DNA of 64,000 bases, taken from assembly GCF_020283565.1 (NCBI RefSeq), contig NC_060062.1, forward strand, positions 50,614,439 through 50,678,438, in the 5' to 3' direction. The stretch is from Trifolium pratense. Taxonomy: Eukaryota; Streptophyta; Magnoliopsida; Fabales; Fabaceae. Made by a program: the position numbers and the translations under genes. A model generated the notes under the pieces. The model was given only the letters and a program-made list of their open reading frames with translations. It was not told the origin of the DNA and searched no databases. Shown here one piece after another: positions 44,641 to 56,429 of the stretch (positions within the stretch are counted from its first letter, which is position 1; each line of letters begins with the position of its first letter).

Positions 44641-45958
44641 GCTAGTAAGTAAAAAATCTATTACATGCTTAGCACGTTAATAAAGATATTCTTAACTCGG
44701 TTACAATTACAACCGACATAATAAAGATATTATTATTATTATCCCGTATCCGAAATGAACAGTTAACAAATGTCTTTTTTTTTTTTTACAGTAGTTAACA
44801 AATGTCTTATTATTATGGATTTTAAGCATGTAATATAGGGAAAAAATTTCCATGTGGTCAGATAATCACACTGTTACACACAGTAATTGATATCTGTCGT
44901 TCGATCAAAAATCAATGGCTGTGATCAATATTACCGAATAAACACAATTTTAATCTAAATTGTTCGATCTCACATTGACAACTGAGATAAAAAACAGTGT
45001 GAAACTATGTAATTTTGCTACAGCAGCAAATCCTAATCCGTAATATAGTCATAGCGAGACATTTTTAAGCATGTTAAAATGAACTCACTTAATATGTTAT
45101 TTATTAAGTTCTTTTTAGCAGTGAAATTTTTTTGGTACAAAATTTTGTGTTGTTTTTTGTTAAAACTTGACTAATGGACGTTTCAACACAAAATTTGAAC
45201 TTGAGTTCCACCGAAATGATATCTCAACTATAATTTACAACACGAATACTCATTTTCTAGGATTAATATTTGGGCAACTATAATTTAATGACCCTGATTT
45301 GATTAAAAAAATACTATGAACGAAATAACATAAGCCCAATTATTTAGTAAAAAAAAATTAAAAAACATCACTATATATCGATATTGATTTTATACAAGTG
45401 ATGTGCTACTGACTCCAATTTTAAACTTCTTCTCTGATGTTTATTTTTCTTACCACATCAATTAACTACATCTAATTTTTTTTCTTCAGTAAACCGCATT
45501 CTTTAAGTAAGTGGTCGCATATGTAAAAGTAAATAAATACGTGATTGCATGTTTGATATCATGACTTTCTTCTATATGAAAATAATTTATTTGGGAGAAG
45601 ACAACCAATTTTATGTGTCCTATGAATTTTTTGACGGAGGTTAATCACCGCTAAAATGGTAATAATGTAGTATAAACTTCATACATATATAACGTAAAAA
45701 AATCACACATAACTTTTCAACATATGCATATTAACTTTTCAACAAATACAAATTACATACTTGTTTATTATTTCATTTTTTTAATAGACAAGTCATTCTA
45801 AACTCAAACTTCGATCATAACGTCTGATATAACAATTCGACATTTCTACCTGTTGAACTAAAACTTTTGGACACTCGTTTATTATTATTTATTATTATAT
45901 GACTCTTATACGACACCTCGTATCCATGTTTTTTGAGAGGCAAATGAAATCTTGTTTG
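44641..45958. other. Spacer between the UGT pseudogene and copy 3
   Basis: No gene. 45096-45260 resembles the 3' flank of copy 1 and 45890-45958 resembles the 3' flank of copy 2. A decayed SINE (- strand: AGTTCAACAGGTAGAAATG, then ATGATCGAAGTTTGAG) lies at about 45785-45870. Confidence 0.6.
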
Positions 45959-47389
45959 TCAATTATATTTGCCACAAGAGATAGGGCAGTACGTGTACGC
46001 AGAACCACCGTGACACAAAGCTTTCTCTGCACTCACCTTGATCTCTCTCGCTTTGTCCCTCACTTTGTTGCTCTTACTATTTTGTTCCCCCAAAATTACC
46101 TTTTTCACCAAAGTAGCTATCTCCTCCCTACCCACCACATTATTCGCCTGCGAAACCGTAGTCTTCACGGCTACACCAAGCTCCTCCACCAGAAACGCCG
46201 CATTCATCCTCTGCTCCGCATAAAGTGGCCATGCAATCATAGGCACACCATTGGTTAAACTCTCAAGTGCAGAACCCCACCCACAATGCGAAATAAAACA
46301 ACCAATCGAAGGATGTTTTAAAATAGCTACTTGTGGGGCCCACTCCTGAACTAACAAACCCACATTCTTAATCCTCTCTAAGAACCCCTTGGGTAAGTGT
46401 TTTTGAATCTCATCAAGTTCATCATTAAATCCGTCACTACATCCAGTGGTGAAAAATGCCGCATCCGCAGATTTTCCCGTAGGTGCACGCACCACCCAAA
46501 CAAATCTTTGTTCACTTAACTCCAAACCTTGAGCTATTTCTTTCATTTGTTTATCCGACATCGTTCCACCGCTGCCAAACGAAACATAAACTACAGATTC
46601 CTTCGGTTGTTTATCAAGCCATTTTATCACTGACTCGGTAGCTTGACCCGTTTTTGACTCTGGCTGTCTCACCAGGGGTCCAACTGCAAATACAGGAACG
46701 TTTAATAAACCCGATAATTCACCATTCAGTGCTTTAAGCTCTCTATGTTGAAGCTCATCCCACGTGTTAACTAAAATAGCGTCGCTTTTAGACAAATTGT
46801 TCGCTATAATTAGATATTCACTATACCCTGAGTCGTTTCGGTTGAGCATGGGGTCAATCACATCCTCAGGTCGAACCGGTTTACATCCTGGGATTTTCAA
46901 CAGTTCATTATGCTCTAAGTAGGGTGTTTTGATTTGTTTGTCCAAAACAGGTGAATAGACGAGGAGGGAAAGAAACCAAGCATGAGAAGCTACATAAACA
47001 AATTTCGGAATGTTGAGTTCTTTGGCTAAGGTTAAAGCCTCTGTTCCGAATATGTCGACGATGAAGGCGGAAGGACGAACAGTTAAGTTTGTAATGGCAG
47101 ATTTGATGGAAGGTATGGCGTGGCGCATTGTGACGCATAAGCGGGCAGTGAGAGAGATGTCGGAGGGAATGTTTGGTGATGGGATTTGGATGATGGTGTA
47201 GAGAGAAGAATTGGTGGCTGATTTTAGGATTTGTGATTCTGCATGTGAGCTTTGAGATGTGATGGCAAGGATTGTGAGTTTGAAGTTGTGGTGAATGAGG
47301 AAGCGCTTAGCAAGCTCAATGGTGGGGATGAGATGCCCAAGGCCTGGGCTGGAGAGTAGAACCACATGGGTTGGCTTGAACATATCCAT
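45959..47389 (-). CDS. UDP-glycosyltransferase, UGT72-like, copy 3 (altered C-terminus)
   Basis: A single-exon, 476-residue family-1 glycosyltransferase. Seen: SSPGLGHLIP with His19, SAFIVDIFGTEAL with the activating Asp, YVSFGSGGTMS, and a full PSPG box (WAPQVAILKHPSIGC to PLYAEQ) with HCGWGS. Very similar to copy 2. Odd: after GGSAYT a 4-bp net insertion (ACGTAC region near 45990) shifts the frame, so the end ...YCPISCGKYN replaces the ALSQVANIIDKQDFI type seen in copies 1 and 2; the old codons remain readable in another frame downstream. The loss affects only the last helix, so activity is possible. Confidence 0.93.
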   Translation of the reverse strand: MDMFKPTHVVLLSSPGLGHLIPTIELAKRFLIHHNFKLTILAITSQSSHAESQILKSATNSSLYTIIQIPSPNIPSDISLTARLCVTMRHAIPSIKSAITNLTVRPSAFIVDIFGTEALTLAKELNIPKFVYVASHAWFLSLLVYSPVLDKQIKTPYLEHNELLKIPGCKPVRPEDVIDPMLNRNDSGYSEYLIIANNLSKSDAILVNTWDELQHRELKALNGELSGLLNVPVFAVGPLVRQPESKTGQATESVIKWLDKQPKESVVYVSFGSGGTMSDKQMKEIAQGLELSEQRFVWVVRAPTGKSADAAFFTTGCSDGFNDELDEIQKHLPKGFLERIKNVGLLVQEWAPQVAILKHPSIGCFISHCGWGSALESLTNGVPMIAWPLYAEQRMNAAFLVEELGVAVKTTVSQANNVVGREEIATLVKKVILGEQNSKSNKVRDKAREIKVSAEKALCHGGSAYTYCPISCGKYN

Positions 47390-47440
47390 GATGAGGAATC
47401 AGTGAAGTGAATTGATTAATCGATTATGGAGAAGGTATTA

Positions 47441-47449
47441 ATATATATA
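47441..47449 (-). promoter_or_regulatory. TATA region of UGT copy 3
   Basis: TATATATAT on the - strand, about 52-60 bp before the ATG at 47389, at the place of the TA run of copy 2. Confidence 0.5.
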
Positions 47450-49003
47450 CAGCAATGAATTGGCCGCTGATAAAAAATTTGGGTTTTTTCAATATGTGGT
47501 CATGGTTCGATTTTTATTTCATATCTATAGAGAAAATTTGGTATTAGTCATTACTTTTTTTTTTTTGTATTAGTCATTACTAATACTAATAGTAGTGGAG
47601 AAATCAATGGCTTAAATGTTATATAATTAAAATGGTGTCTTTTGAAGAGATTCTATAGAATCCAAAGCTTACGGTCCAATAATACACAGCTGAAATATAC
47701 ATCGGATCCGTTTTTTTTTTTTTTTTTATGGTCCCATTGATTCAAAATAAACAAAACTTTATAAATGATAGACGAAATAAATTCTATTTTTTTTTTAATA
47801 TAGATAGACAAAATGACAAAGTCATTATAAACCCACACACACAAGTGAGACTGAGTGGGAGAGTCGGGATTCGAACTTCAGTTATGACATCTGACATAAC
47901 AGTTTCAACATTTTTTCTCAGTTGAGTTATGATTTGTGAACAAATAAATTCAAAATAATCATGATATTATTGTAACTGTGATAAACTCATTGTGATAAAC
48001 GTGTAGGAAGAAGAAAAAGAAAGAAAAGAATTGCACTAATCTCTTACCAATCAGACACTACAGTATAACAGTGTGCCTCAGCCAAATGCCTATAAACATT
48101 TAAATAAAGGGTCGATGTTAAACGGTTCACCACGATTCACTTGTTAAGCATACCAAAAATAGAAATAAAATATAAAGTTAATGTTGATAAAAAAAAAACT
48201 TTTTACACTTTCAATGAATTAAATGCACGAATTTTAAAACAAAATTTTCTTATTTATATGTTTAACTAGTACATTAGGTGCACTATTTAACATTTCCTTA
48301 AATACGTAAGAAAGAAAAACTCTACTAGTTTATAGAAGAAGACAACAATCATTTGAAAACAACAGAGAGACAAGAAGATTTATATGATAGGTTTATGACA
48401 AAATTGCCTCATCATGCAGTTTCCAAATCCAAATTGTTAAAGTTCTGCATGCATTAGATTACATCATAAAAAATATTAATAGTTGATACATGCCAATTAT
48501 TTTGTGGTCCAATTCTCAGAAAGGGAAAAGAATTGGGTCCAGTCTTAGAAGATTTGAGGTATCGGTGGATCTAAATTTTAAGATTTTTTTTTTTTTGGCA
48601 AAACAAAATTTATTAAAGAGTGAATTGTCGACAAGAAATTTTAAGATTATTTTAGATTTAATAAATAAATATAATATAATAAAGTTTGATTTTGAAATTT
48701 GGACGGTTCAATTTTAATTAAATGGTCATAGTTTTATGATTGTAGGTCATACAAATATGCAATCTTGATCCGCTTTTATGTGACAAACCTGAATAATATT
48801 TATATTTTGCAAGAGATCGTCAAGGACAAGTTAAGGTAAAATTTCTCTCAAGGGAATTTGAATTTAGTACCGTCAAACTGTATGCAATCACTACATTTGA
48901 ATTGTCCGATTTTAATTAAACGTGCTAATCAAATACTACTTACTAAAATCAGAGCTGCAATATTATTGTGAATTAAACTAACAAAAGTCTGTTTGGCCTG
49001 ACC
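47450..49003. other. Upstream flank of UGT copy 3, with SINE
   Basis: No gene. 47560-47700 matches the flank of copy 2, and 48300-48460 (TAAATACGTAAGAAAGAA, GACAAGAAGATTTATATGAT, CTCATCATGCAGTTTCCAAA) matches 43300-43440. A SINE is nested at 47805-47937. From 48470 on, nothing is recognised up to the LINE relic. Confidence 0.6.
47805..47937 (-). mobile_element. tRNA-derived SINE
   Basis: On the - strand: CATAACTCAACTGAGAAAAA (A-box-like), then GAAGTTCGAATCCCGAC (B box), CTTGTGTGTGTGGGTTTATA and CTTTGTCATTTTGTCTAT. Same family as 43090-43215. Confidence 0.72.
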
Positions 49004-49219
49004 TTGATGAAGAATAGTCGGGGATTGGTTGATATGGAGTGGGAAGTTCATATCACTCATACTTATAGGGAATCAAACCAGTATGTTGATGCATTGGCGA
49101 ACATCGGGTGTACTTTAGATAAGGAGACTATTTATTTTGAGGATTGTCCTCCGCAACTTAGAGAGCTATTGTTAGCGGATGTAATGAGAATTACTACCCC
49201 TAAAGTAATTCCTGTGTAA
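49004..49219 (+). pseudogene. LINE RNase H C-terminal relic
   Basis: The peptide WEVHITHTYRESNQYVDALA, NIGC and FEDCPPQLRELLLADVMRI resembles the C-terminal RNase H end of plant LINEs (the HTYRE..ADALA motif with the last conserved residues). It stops at 49219 and is followed by a short 3' sequence with an A-rich end near 49255-49285. Upstream catalytic residues are missing. Confidence 0.78.
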
Positions 49220-49484
49220 TTTCTTTTCTTTTTGAGCTTAGGCCCTCAATCCTCTCAAAAAATAAATAAATTGACAAATAATACAATATATTCGAACCAA
49301 ATATAATATGCGGTGGCAGAACCATACCAAACTGACATATTGTAACCCAAAAAATTATAGCATCCCATGTTGTGACATTCTCAGAATCCCTCTGTATGAC
49401 AAAATATAACATTCTTATATAAGTATATAATAAAATGAAAGAATTACTAGGAATATATTGCTAAGTAGTTTCTTAAGGGGGGTT
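49220..49484. other. LINE 3' end and IST1-like 3' flank
   Basis: The first 65 bp look like the 3' tail of the LINE relic; the rest is the presumed 3' UTR of the - strand IST1-like gene. No gene. Confidence 0.5.
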
Positions 49485-52400
49485 TCAGAACTGAGACTTT
49501 TTGAACTTTAGCGCATCAAATCGAGCAGTGAGGTCATCATAATCTGGCAATTTAGGATGAACACGAATGCTGGAATCCTGTTTAGCTACAGATGAAGGTA
49601 CAGGTGGTGGAAGCCGTTTAGGTGGAAATGTGACAGGAGGTTCTTCGGCTTCAATTTCCTCGTCGTAATCTGATTCATCAAACTTAATATCGGAATGTGC
49701 GGAAGCTGGATGGTAGCTGTGTCTTCTATAATCCTTTCCACCATGCAACTGGGTAGGCAGTGTATCCTCGTTGTTTATGTGATCAGACCTTGGTAAGCTA
49801 TGTGACCTGTGCATTTTCTCCTCAGTTGCTGATTTATAAGTCATGTTCTGAGTATATTTTGCAGGGTCATTATAGAACTTATCATTGTAATATGGTTGAG
49901 GGGCTTGGTTATTATTCTTCATAGCCATATAAGCAGCAACTTCAGCAGCCGCAACTGCTTTATTAGCTAATTCAGCTGCTGCTTCTGCGGCAGACTTAGA
50001 ATCTTCAAAATGCATAGCATCACTTTTTCCACCGCCTGATAATCTGATGAATCGCCAAAGAATTCCATTAGAAAATAAGAACAATATATCATACACATTT
50101 CCAACAGGGTCTTGTTTAGTTGTTTGAATTGATTTTACCTTGTAGCTGGCTTATTTGATTCGGTGGATGCATCTGTTGAAGTCTTCACTGGTAAGGTGCT
50201 GGCACTAACAAAAGTGCGTTGCCCTTCCTGATGAAAGAGAGACAAGCCAAATTCTCAATGAAAATTTAGGACAGCATAATAAACCAAGAGACAGAAAACA
50301 TATAGAGAAATAGAGAAAGAAATCATACTATTCGCTCTTCAGGAGGCTTAAGAAGCTCTTTCTCAGATTCTGCAGTATCCCAATCAATTTGATATTCCTT
50401 AGCAATTTCCTTCAATACTTTCAACTTAACTTCACCAGGAGGTGTGCGTACTGAGAGCTTGTCAATCAACTAAAATACATTGAAATTAACAAGCACTGGC
50501 GTGAATACTTTTGAGAATTAATAGGAGAGAAGTATTAAACAGACAAGCAATCACCAAATCTGAAACGCTTCTTTCTTCATTATAAGCAAACACAAGGAAA
50601 AATGCAAACCGAAGAAGACTTACCTGACGATTTACACCACAGCTAGGTCTAAGCTCAATAGCAGCAGATACAAAATCTTTCCCGTATTTCTTCTCAAAAA
50701 TATTCTTTAGAGATACAAGTTCTGGAATTTCTGAGCACCGAGGGGAGGCAAATATTAAGCTAGCAATTCCTTCTTTCAAATCCGCTGGACATTCCCTGAA
50801 ATAAGTCGGATTAGCATCAGAATTTAAAGTACGATACCTTCATAACAGAAATATGAGTTCCCTATATTTTACCTTTGTTTGGCAATGATTGAGAGTCTGG
50901 ACACAATTAATTCACAGAACAGCTCAATGAACTCATTTGCAGCCAAAACATTTTGCTCTCTCATGACATGCTCTACCTATAATCCAACAAAATCCTTTAG
51001 TATAACTCACAAAAGATCAACCCAATTATGAAAAGAAAATGACATATTATACATCACCATTCTACTATTCCCAAGGGGACAACTGACAAGTCTCAACTTT
51101 CAAGTTTTATAGACATTGGCCACAGCCACAAAGGCGAAGAATTCAACAGAACCATTACAACTAATCCCAATTAAATCAAAATATCATCAAACTAATCCTG
51201 TATATGTTTGCATTAGATACAATTTCACACTAAAATGCTCGTATCCTTATACCATCCAAAGTCATTACTTAAGAATAATTTTCTGTACTGAATTAGAATT
51301 TAGAAATTTACATGTAGTCAGTCCTTTAACTAACATCTAGAACATGGTTTTCACCTTCCATGAACTCTATGACATTATGAAATTGCATCAGTGTCTGTCT
51401 ATATATTTTATCACCTTTGATTACACAAATTCACTCCGGGAAATTTTCTATATAAACTCTTTAAGTTAAACAAAATGAGACTTCAGCAACAACCAACATG
51501 ACACATAACTAAGCAAACAAAAGATAGAGACTTAATCAGATACTCTATCAACAAATTTTAACCAAACAAAATCATAACATGCACTAGGCAAGTTTAGCTC
51601 TGCACTATACCATTAACCATGTTTCGTTCCATGACGGGAACCCCTTAACCTTGGTTTGCAACTATCTATCATGGTCAGGAACAAATCAATTCATTTTATC
51701 CATTCTTCCAAGCTAAATACATGTCTCAATTCCCAGTGAATTTGGCAAAATCACGGTGATCCACCACATTTTTGCAAAAGTTACACTTTGAATCTTCAAC
51801 AAAATCATGGTAATTCTAAACATGCACTACCTCTGGCCTTGTTTCGATAAACAGTTTAATTAAACCTTTATTCTAAGTTATTTTTATAACAAAAGATAAA
51901 ATCACTTTCATTAAGTCATAAGCTGTTATCATAAGTTATCTGGAGAGCTTATGAAAATAAGCTGAAAATAGCTTATGAACATATCATAAGTATAATCCAT
52001 CTTTATAAGCTTATGCTAGTAGATAACTCAAATAATTAAATAAAAAAGTCCTTATGTTAACAATTTATCATTATATCTTGAAATCATACATACAAGAAAA
52101 AAATTGTTAGAATAGAAAATATTATAATATTATTTGTTGAGAAAATATCTCGATTTGGTTTGTTTATTCTTAGCCCTATAATAAAGGGATTTAGTTTAGA
52201 TTTAAATTTATTCACTTGGTATGTTATAAATACCAAGGTAGTATCATACTATTTGATGAATGTAAATAATGTAAATATTGTAATTAGGGTTATTGACATC
52301 ATTATCAATAATATTTTATTGTTCCTTATTATTTTCTCCTATTCTTTCACATAAATTTCCCCAAATTTCAACAAAAATGTTTGTAAAATTACCCTGATAC

Positions 52401-52705
52401 GAGCAGTGGCATCTTGACCAGATTGAAGAAGAAGCGCAATGTCGCGTCTCATCTGTCTCACCACAACTTCCCTCTTATTCCTCAGAAGCTTAATCCTCGC
52501 GACGGCCATCTTCGCCGCGGTTTTGCTGCAAAACAATCACATATAGTCCTTTCTATTTTAAACCCCCAATTCATAGCATCAACAAGAGAAAGAAGAGAAT
52601 GTAAGTTACATACCATTTGGATGAGTTGAAGCCGAGGCCGAGAAGAGCTAGAGTAAGCTTGAAGATCCTCTTGGTGCGTGCGGTGGCTGTGGCTGCGACC
52701 GTCAT
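49485..52705 (-). CDS. IST1-like protein (ESCRT-III regulator), seven exons
   Basis: IST1 proteins bind CHMP1 and VPS4/LIP5 and control ESCRT-III in sorting to multivesicular bodies. Exons on the - strand: 52705-52614, 52525-52393, 50976-50873, 50795-50624, 50469-50329, 50227-50139, 50043-49485; all in phase with GT/AG, giving 429 residues. The IST1 domain spans about residues 25-185: KTAAKMAVARIKLLRNKREV, RQMRRDIALLLQSGQDATAR, IRVEHVMREQNVLAANEFIE, ELIVSRLSII, ECPADLKEGIASLIF. Then follows a linker, an Ala-rich helix (AAEAAAELANKAVAAAEVAA) and a low-complexity tail with PPVTFPPKRLPPPVP. Intron 2 (1.4 kb) contains only AT-rich, partly MITE-like sequence (inverted GCTTATGA/TCATAAGC words at 51880-52020). 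It looks intact and functional. Confidence 0.95.
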
Positions 52706-53340
52706 GATGAAACGGTGGAGGAGAAGAGAGAAAAGTGTAACGGTTTTGCTGAAAAAAAGGGATGAAAAGGGAGTGTGGATTTTTTGTTGTTGTGTTTTTT
52801 AGAGATGAGGTGTGACTTTTTTTGTGTGTGGGAAAATGTAGCCGTTGTGGAAAGTGTGTGTTGTCAATCAGTGAATGTTCATATCTGCTGAGTGCTGTGT
52901 GTTGGATTAATTATTAAGATTAAGAATATTAAAATTAAAATGGAATCCTATGCATATGCAATGAAGATATGGAATCTCACTATCATTACTAGTGGCTACA
53001 TTAAAAGTGTTTTTTTCCTCTCAAAATTTAATGTGACAAATGTGATTTTTTTTATTTTAATCATCTAATTTAAGAAAGGGGTTTGGTTGTAACAAAAAAA
53101 AAAAAAAAAAATAAGAAAGGGGTTTGTTAATCTAATTCGACGGCAAGATAACTAAAGTCTGATCAATAATTATTTATTCTTACCAAGAATTGAATTTGAA
53201 TTCTCCCAAACAATTCATCCTAAAATGAAGTTATTAACCATATTTTCTTATCTCTTTAGTTATGCATGTTTGCCATATTTGCTTCTTTGATGTTAATTAT
53301 CATTCTAATGTTTAATATTATTTTCTTCCTTTATGTTAAT
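52706..53340. other. IST1-like promoter side, no gene
   Basis: CT/GA-rich leader just before the start codon, then AT-rich spacer. Nothing else recognised. Confidence 0.5.
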
Positions 53341-53482
53341 AAGTAGTAGAGATTGAAGTTATAATAAGTAGTAGAGATTGAAGTTAGTGAGAGGTAGAAG
53401 AATATTCCATACTTTTTTTTTTATTACAGAATATTCCATACTTTTTTTTTTATTACAGAATATTCCATACTTTTTTTTTTGG
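53341..53482. repeat. Two adjacent short tandem repeats
   Basis: AAGTAGTAGAGATTGAAGTT occurs twice at 53340-53385. Then GAATATTCCATACTTTTTTT plus TTTATTACA (about 31-33 bp) occurs three times at 53399-53481, the third without the last part. Confidence 0.85.
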
Positions 53483-53586
53483 AGAAAGGAACTCTTATAT
53501 AATTGAGTCATTCAATAGAAATGACGGAAAATGTTGTCATAAAGTGTGAATCAGTGTCTCCTCTTTCATATAACAACATTATTTGA

Positions 53587-54487
53587 GGGTCCGTTTGGTG
53601 CACAGGATAAGAGATAGGATAGGATAACTGTATCATATCCTGCCGCAATTCAGTGTTTGGTGATACATCAGGATATGATAAGTTAATCCTGAAGTTTATC
53701 CTATCCTGTCTCTCTAGTTATAATTCTTATCCTGAATTTGAGTTGAGTTACCAGCAGGATAGGATAAGAAAAAAAAATACTGATTTATTTTATAAAATAT
53801 ATTTTAAAATACATAAAATAAAATTAATAAAATATAAGTAATAAAATAATTAATTTTTAAATATATATGTTTTTTTCTCATAGGGGTAATTTTGTAATTT
53901 AAATATTCTAAAAAATCAAAATTTTACTAAAATTACAATATTTTAAAGTAAAATGATTATTAAAAAATTGACAAATAGGGATATTAATTTAAATTTTATA
54001 AAAAATTAAATATAATTCTTTTGCAATAGTAGTTTTATTATTTACGTATGAGATATATCATATATTTATTTGGCTTATCTAACATGTATATATTATTGAG
54101 TTATTTATTTGATCATGATTCATATAAAAAATTAAACTTGATTATTTTCTCATGATTTTTATTTTAAATTATATAAAGTTATTTGATTACTTATTTATAT
54201 TTTTTATTTATAAAATTCAAAGTATTACAAAATAATTTTAAAAAAATAACAATTGTTTTACAAGAGTAATTTTGTCAATTAAATATGTTATATATCTTAT
54301 CATATTATTATGAGCAAATATGTATTAAAAACAAAATATAATAGTTATCATGTTTGTTATCCTGTGTGCACCAAACACAGGATATGATAACTGAGTATAA
54401 CTCTTATCCTGCTGTTATCCTATCCTATCTTTATCCTGTTTAATATCCTATCCTGTCACTATGCTATCCTGCGCACCAAACGGGCCC
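53587..54487. mobile_element. Harbinger/Tourist-like element, 901 bp, TSD TGA
   Basis: TIRs GGGTCCGTTTGGTGCACAGG and, reverse complemented, GGGCCCGTTTGGTGCGCAGG; 3-bp flanks TGA at 53584-53586 and 54488-54490. Next to each end are runs of GGATA/TATCC words. The AT-rich interior has no coding sequence. Confidence 0.82.
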
Positions 54488-54490
54488 TGA

Positions 54491-55657
54491 ATGTCTTACA
54501 AATTAAATTGATGAACATATTGGTAAATCATTTCTATGAGATTAAATTGATGAAATTATTATACAAAAAATTGATGAAATTATTTAACAATGTTCCCGCA
54601 TTTTCATCTTTAGTGTCAATTACCATTTTAATATTTAAAATTATAGTAAAATTATAGCGTTGGTTGTTTGGGTCGAGCAACTTCAATCAAACCTTAGCCG
54701 CCTATCTATACTATATAGTAAGGGGTCTTTTCTTGCTCGTTAGCGCTGCTTTTTTATTGCAGGGGGCTAGTTTACTAAAATGGTAAAGTATTTTATTTGT
54801 AGATTTATAAAATGGTTTGAGGTGGATCTCAATAAATGGTTGAGAGTGATAAAACATGGTCGAAGACAACCAACAATTCTGCATCTCTAATAGGGAATGA
54901 TGTACCGAAAAATAAAGGAAAATTTCTTTGAAAAGTTACTAGACACGTGAATCTTGCTCGTTGTGACGTGTGAATCAATGTCCTATCATGATCATATGTG
55001 AATTAATTTAAAATTCAAATTTGTCAATTCATCAAATTCCCTTTTCTTCTAATACATACATTTTTTTAAAAAAAAATCCATGTCACAAAATAACTGAATT
55101 AGTTGATCAATATAGATGTTTCAGGCAGGACTAAAGTCTCTAATGCTTCAAGGAACAATACATCTACATGTCTAATATAGCTCATATGTGCTGCACCTAA
55201 GGCACAATGTATTACATTACGCTATCCACAACAAGATAATGACCCCCTACATGGAATGTGCATCCCTCAATTTCACTCACGTAATGAGACTACAAGGTTG
55301 TTATGCATATCCTCATGCACATCGACTCCTATAAATACGCATATTCCCTCACTTTTAAGGTACCCATATTTCATCCAATTTACACATTCATCTTGAGCAG
55401 TTAGTGCCACTTCAAGAAACCAAATTGACAAAATAAATAGAAGGATCAAATCCACATCAATTTAAATGATTTGAATGAGTGATAAATTATTTTGCTTTTG
55501 GCTTTGGTTCTCACAGTGTTAGATGCCAGTATACTGATACTGTATTTGCTATTGCACGTTAGAAGTGGCCAAGACTTATTATTAGTTTGCTGACTTAGTA
55601 GTGTTTTATCTTATCTTGACTTGGTCATAATATGACTAAGTAGTCTCTACTCTCTAG
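54491..55657. other. Spacer, no gene recognised
   Basis: AT-rich. TCTATACTATATAGTAAGGG at 54706 resembles a Helitron 5' end, but no matching 3' end was found. The - strand open frame at 55273-55455 (60 codons) is not recognised and has no further support. Confidence 0.45.
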
Positions 55658-56140
55658 CAGGGACGGATCCAGGAATCTGTAAAACGGGGGGCCGGAATAA
55701 TTAAATAATAAATATTAAATAAATCATAATTATAATAGTACTTAAATATACTCACTAAAAAAATAAAAAATACATCACATTGTTTATCTAAATTATACAC
55801 GACATTGCTCTATATCATAAAATTGATCAACAACTGAATCTGTATTAAATTTTTCAGCAATTCTTCTCTCGGTATAAGTAATCACATAATTAGTTTGAAA
55901 TTCATTTTATATCTTGTTTCTCAACCTTATCTCTCACTTGTAGCAAATAATCAGAACTAACTTAATTGAATTTTAACTTTAATAGTGTATAATATATATT
56001 ATCAAAATATTTAAAGTAAATTGTTACAATTATTATGTTGTGGGTGTATGTATTAAGAACAAGTATATATATGAAAAAAGAATATGACAAGAGGGGGGGG
56101 CCTCAGCCCCTACTTGCCCCCCCCCTTATGTCCGTCCCTG
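55658..56140. mobile_element. hAT-type MITE, 483 bp, 8-bp TSD CTCTCTAG
   Basis: Ends CAGGGACGGATCCAGG and (reverse complement) CAGGGACGGACATAAGG; exact 8-bp flanks CTCTCTAG at 55650-55657 and 56141-56148. Both subterminal parts carry G or C runs (GGGGGGCC and GGGGGGGGGCC). TIR shared with the hAT at 38346-43259, so they belong to one family. Confidence 0.9.
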
Positions 56141-56429
56141 CTCTCTAGCCCTTACTAGTACTCTGTTTCAAAATGAATTTACATTAGCAGCAAAACAATT
56201 ATTTTAAAATGAATATTTTTATACTTTTTAATGTAGAATTAACATTTTTATTTTTAAATTTAAAATTTAATTTTACTTTTCAATTATTAATGTAAATTAA
56301 TAAGATTAGTTTAGTAAAAATGTCAACAATACTACTATCTTATTTTTTAATGTGTGAATATTTGTGAAGGAGGAGGGCTCTATTTATAGTTTTTCAGTGG
56401 ATTTGAGTTTTTTTGTTGCGCTCCATATT

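Noticed and set aside
54700..54775. Possible second Helitron (TCTATACTATATAGTAAGGG ... CTAGT)
   Set aside because: Only about 65 bp between the ends and no hairpin before the CTAG; probably chance or a fragment.
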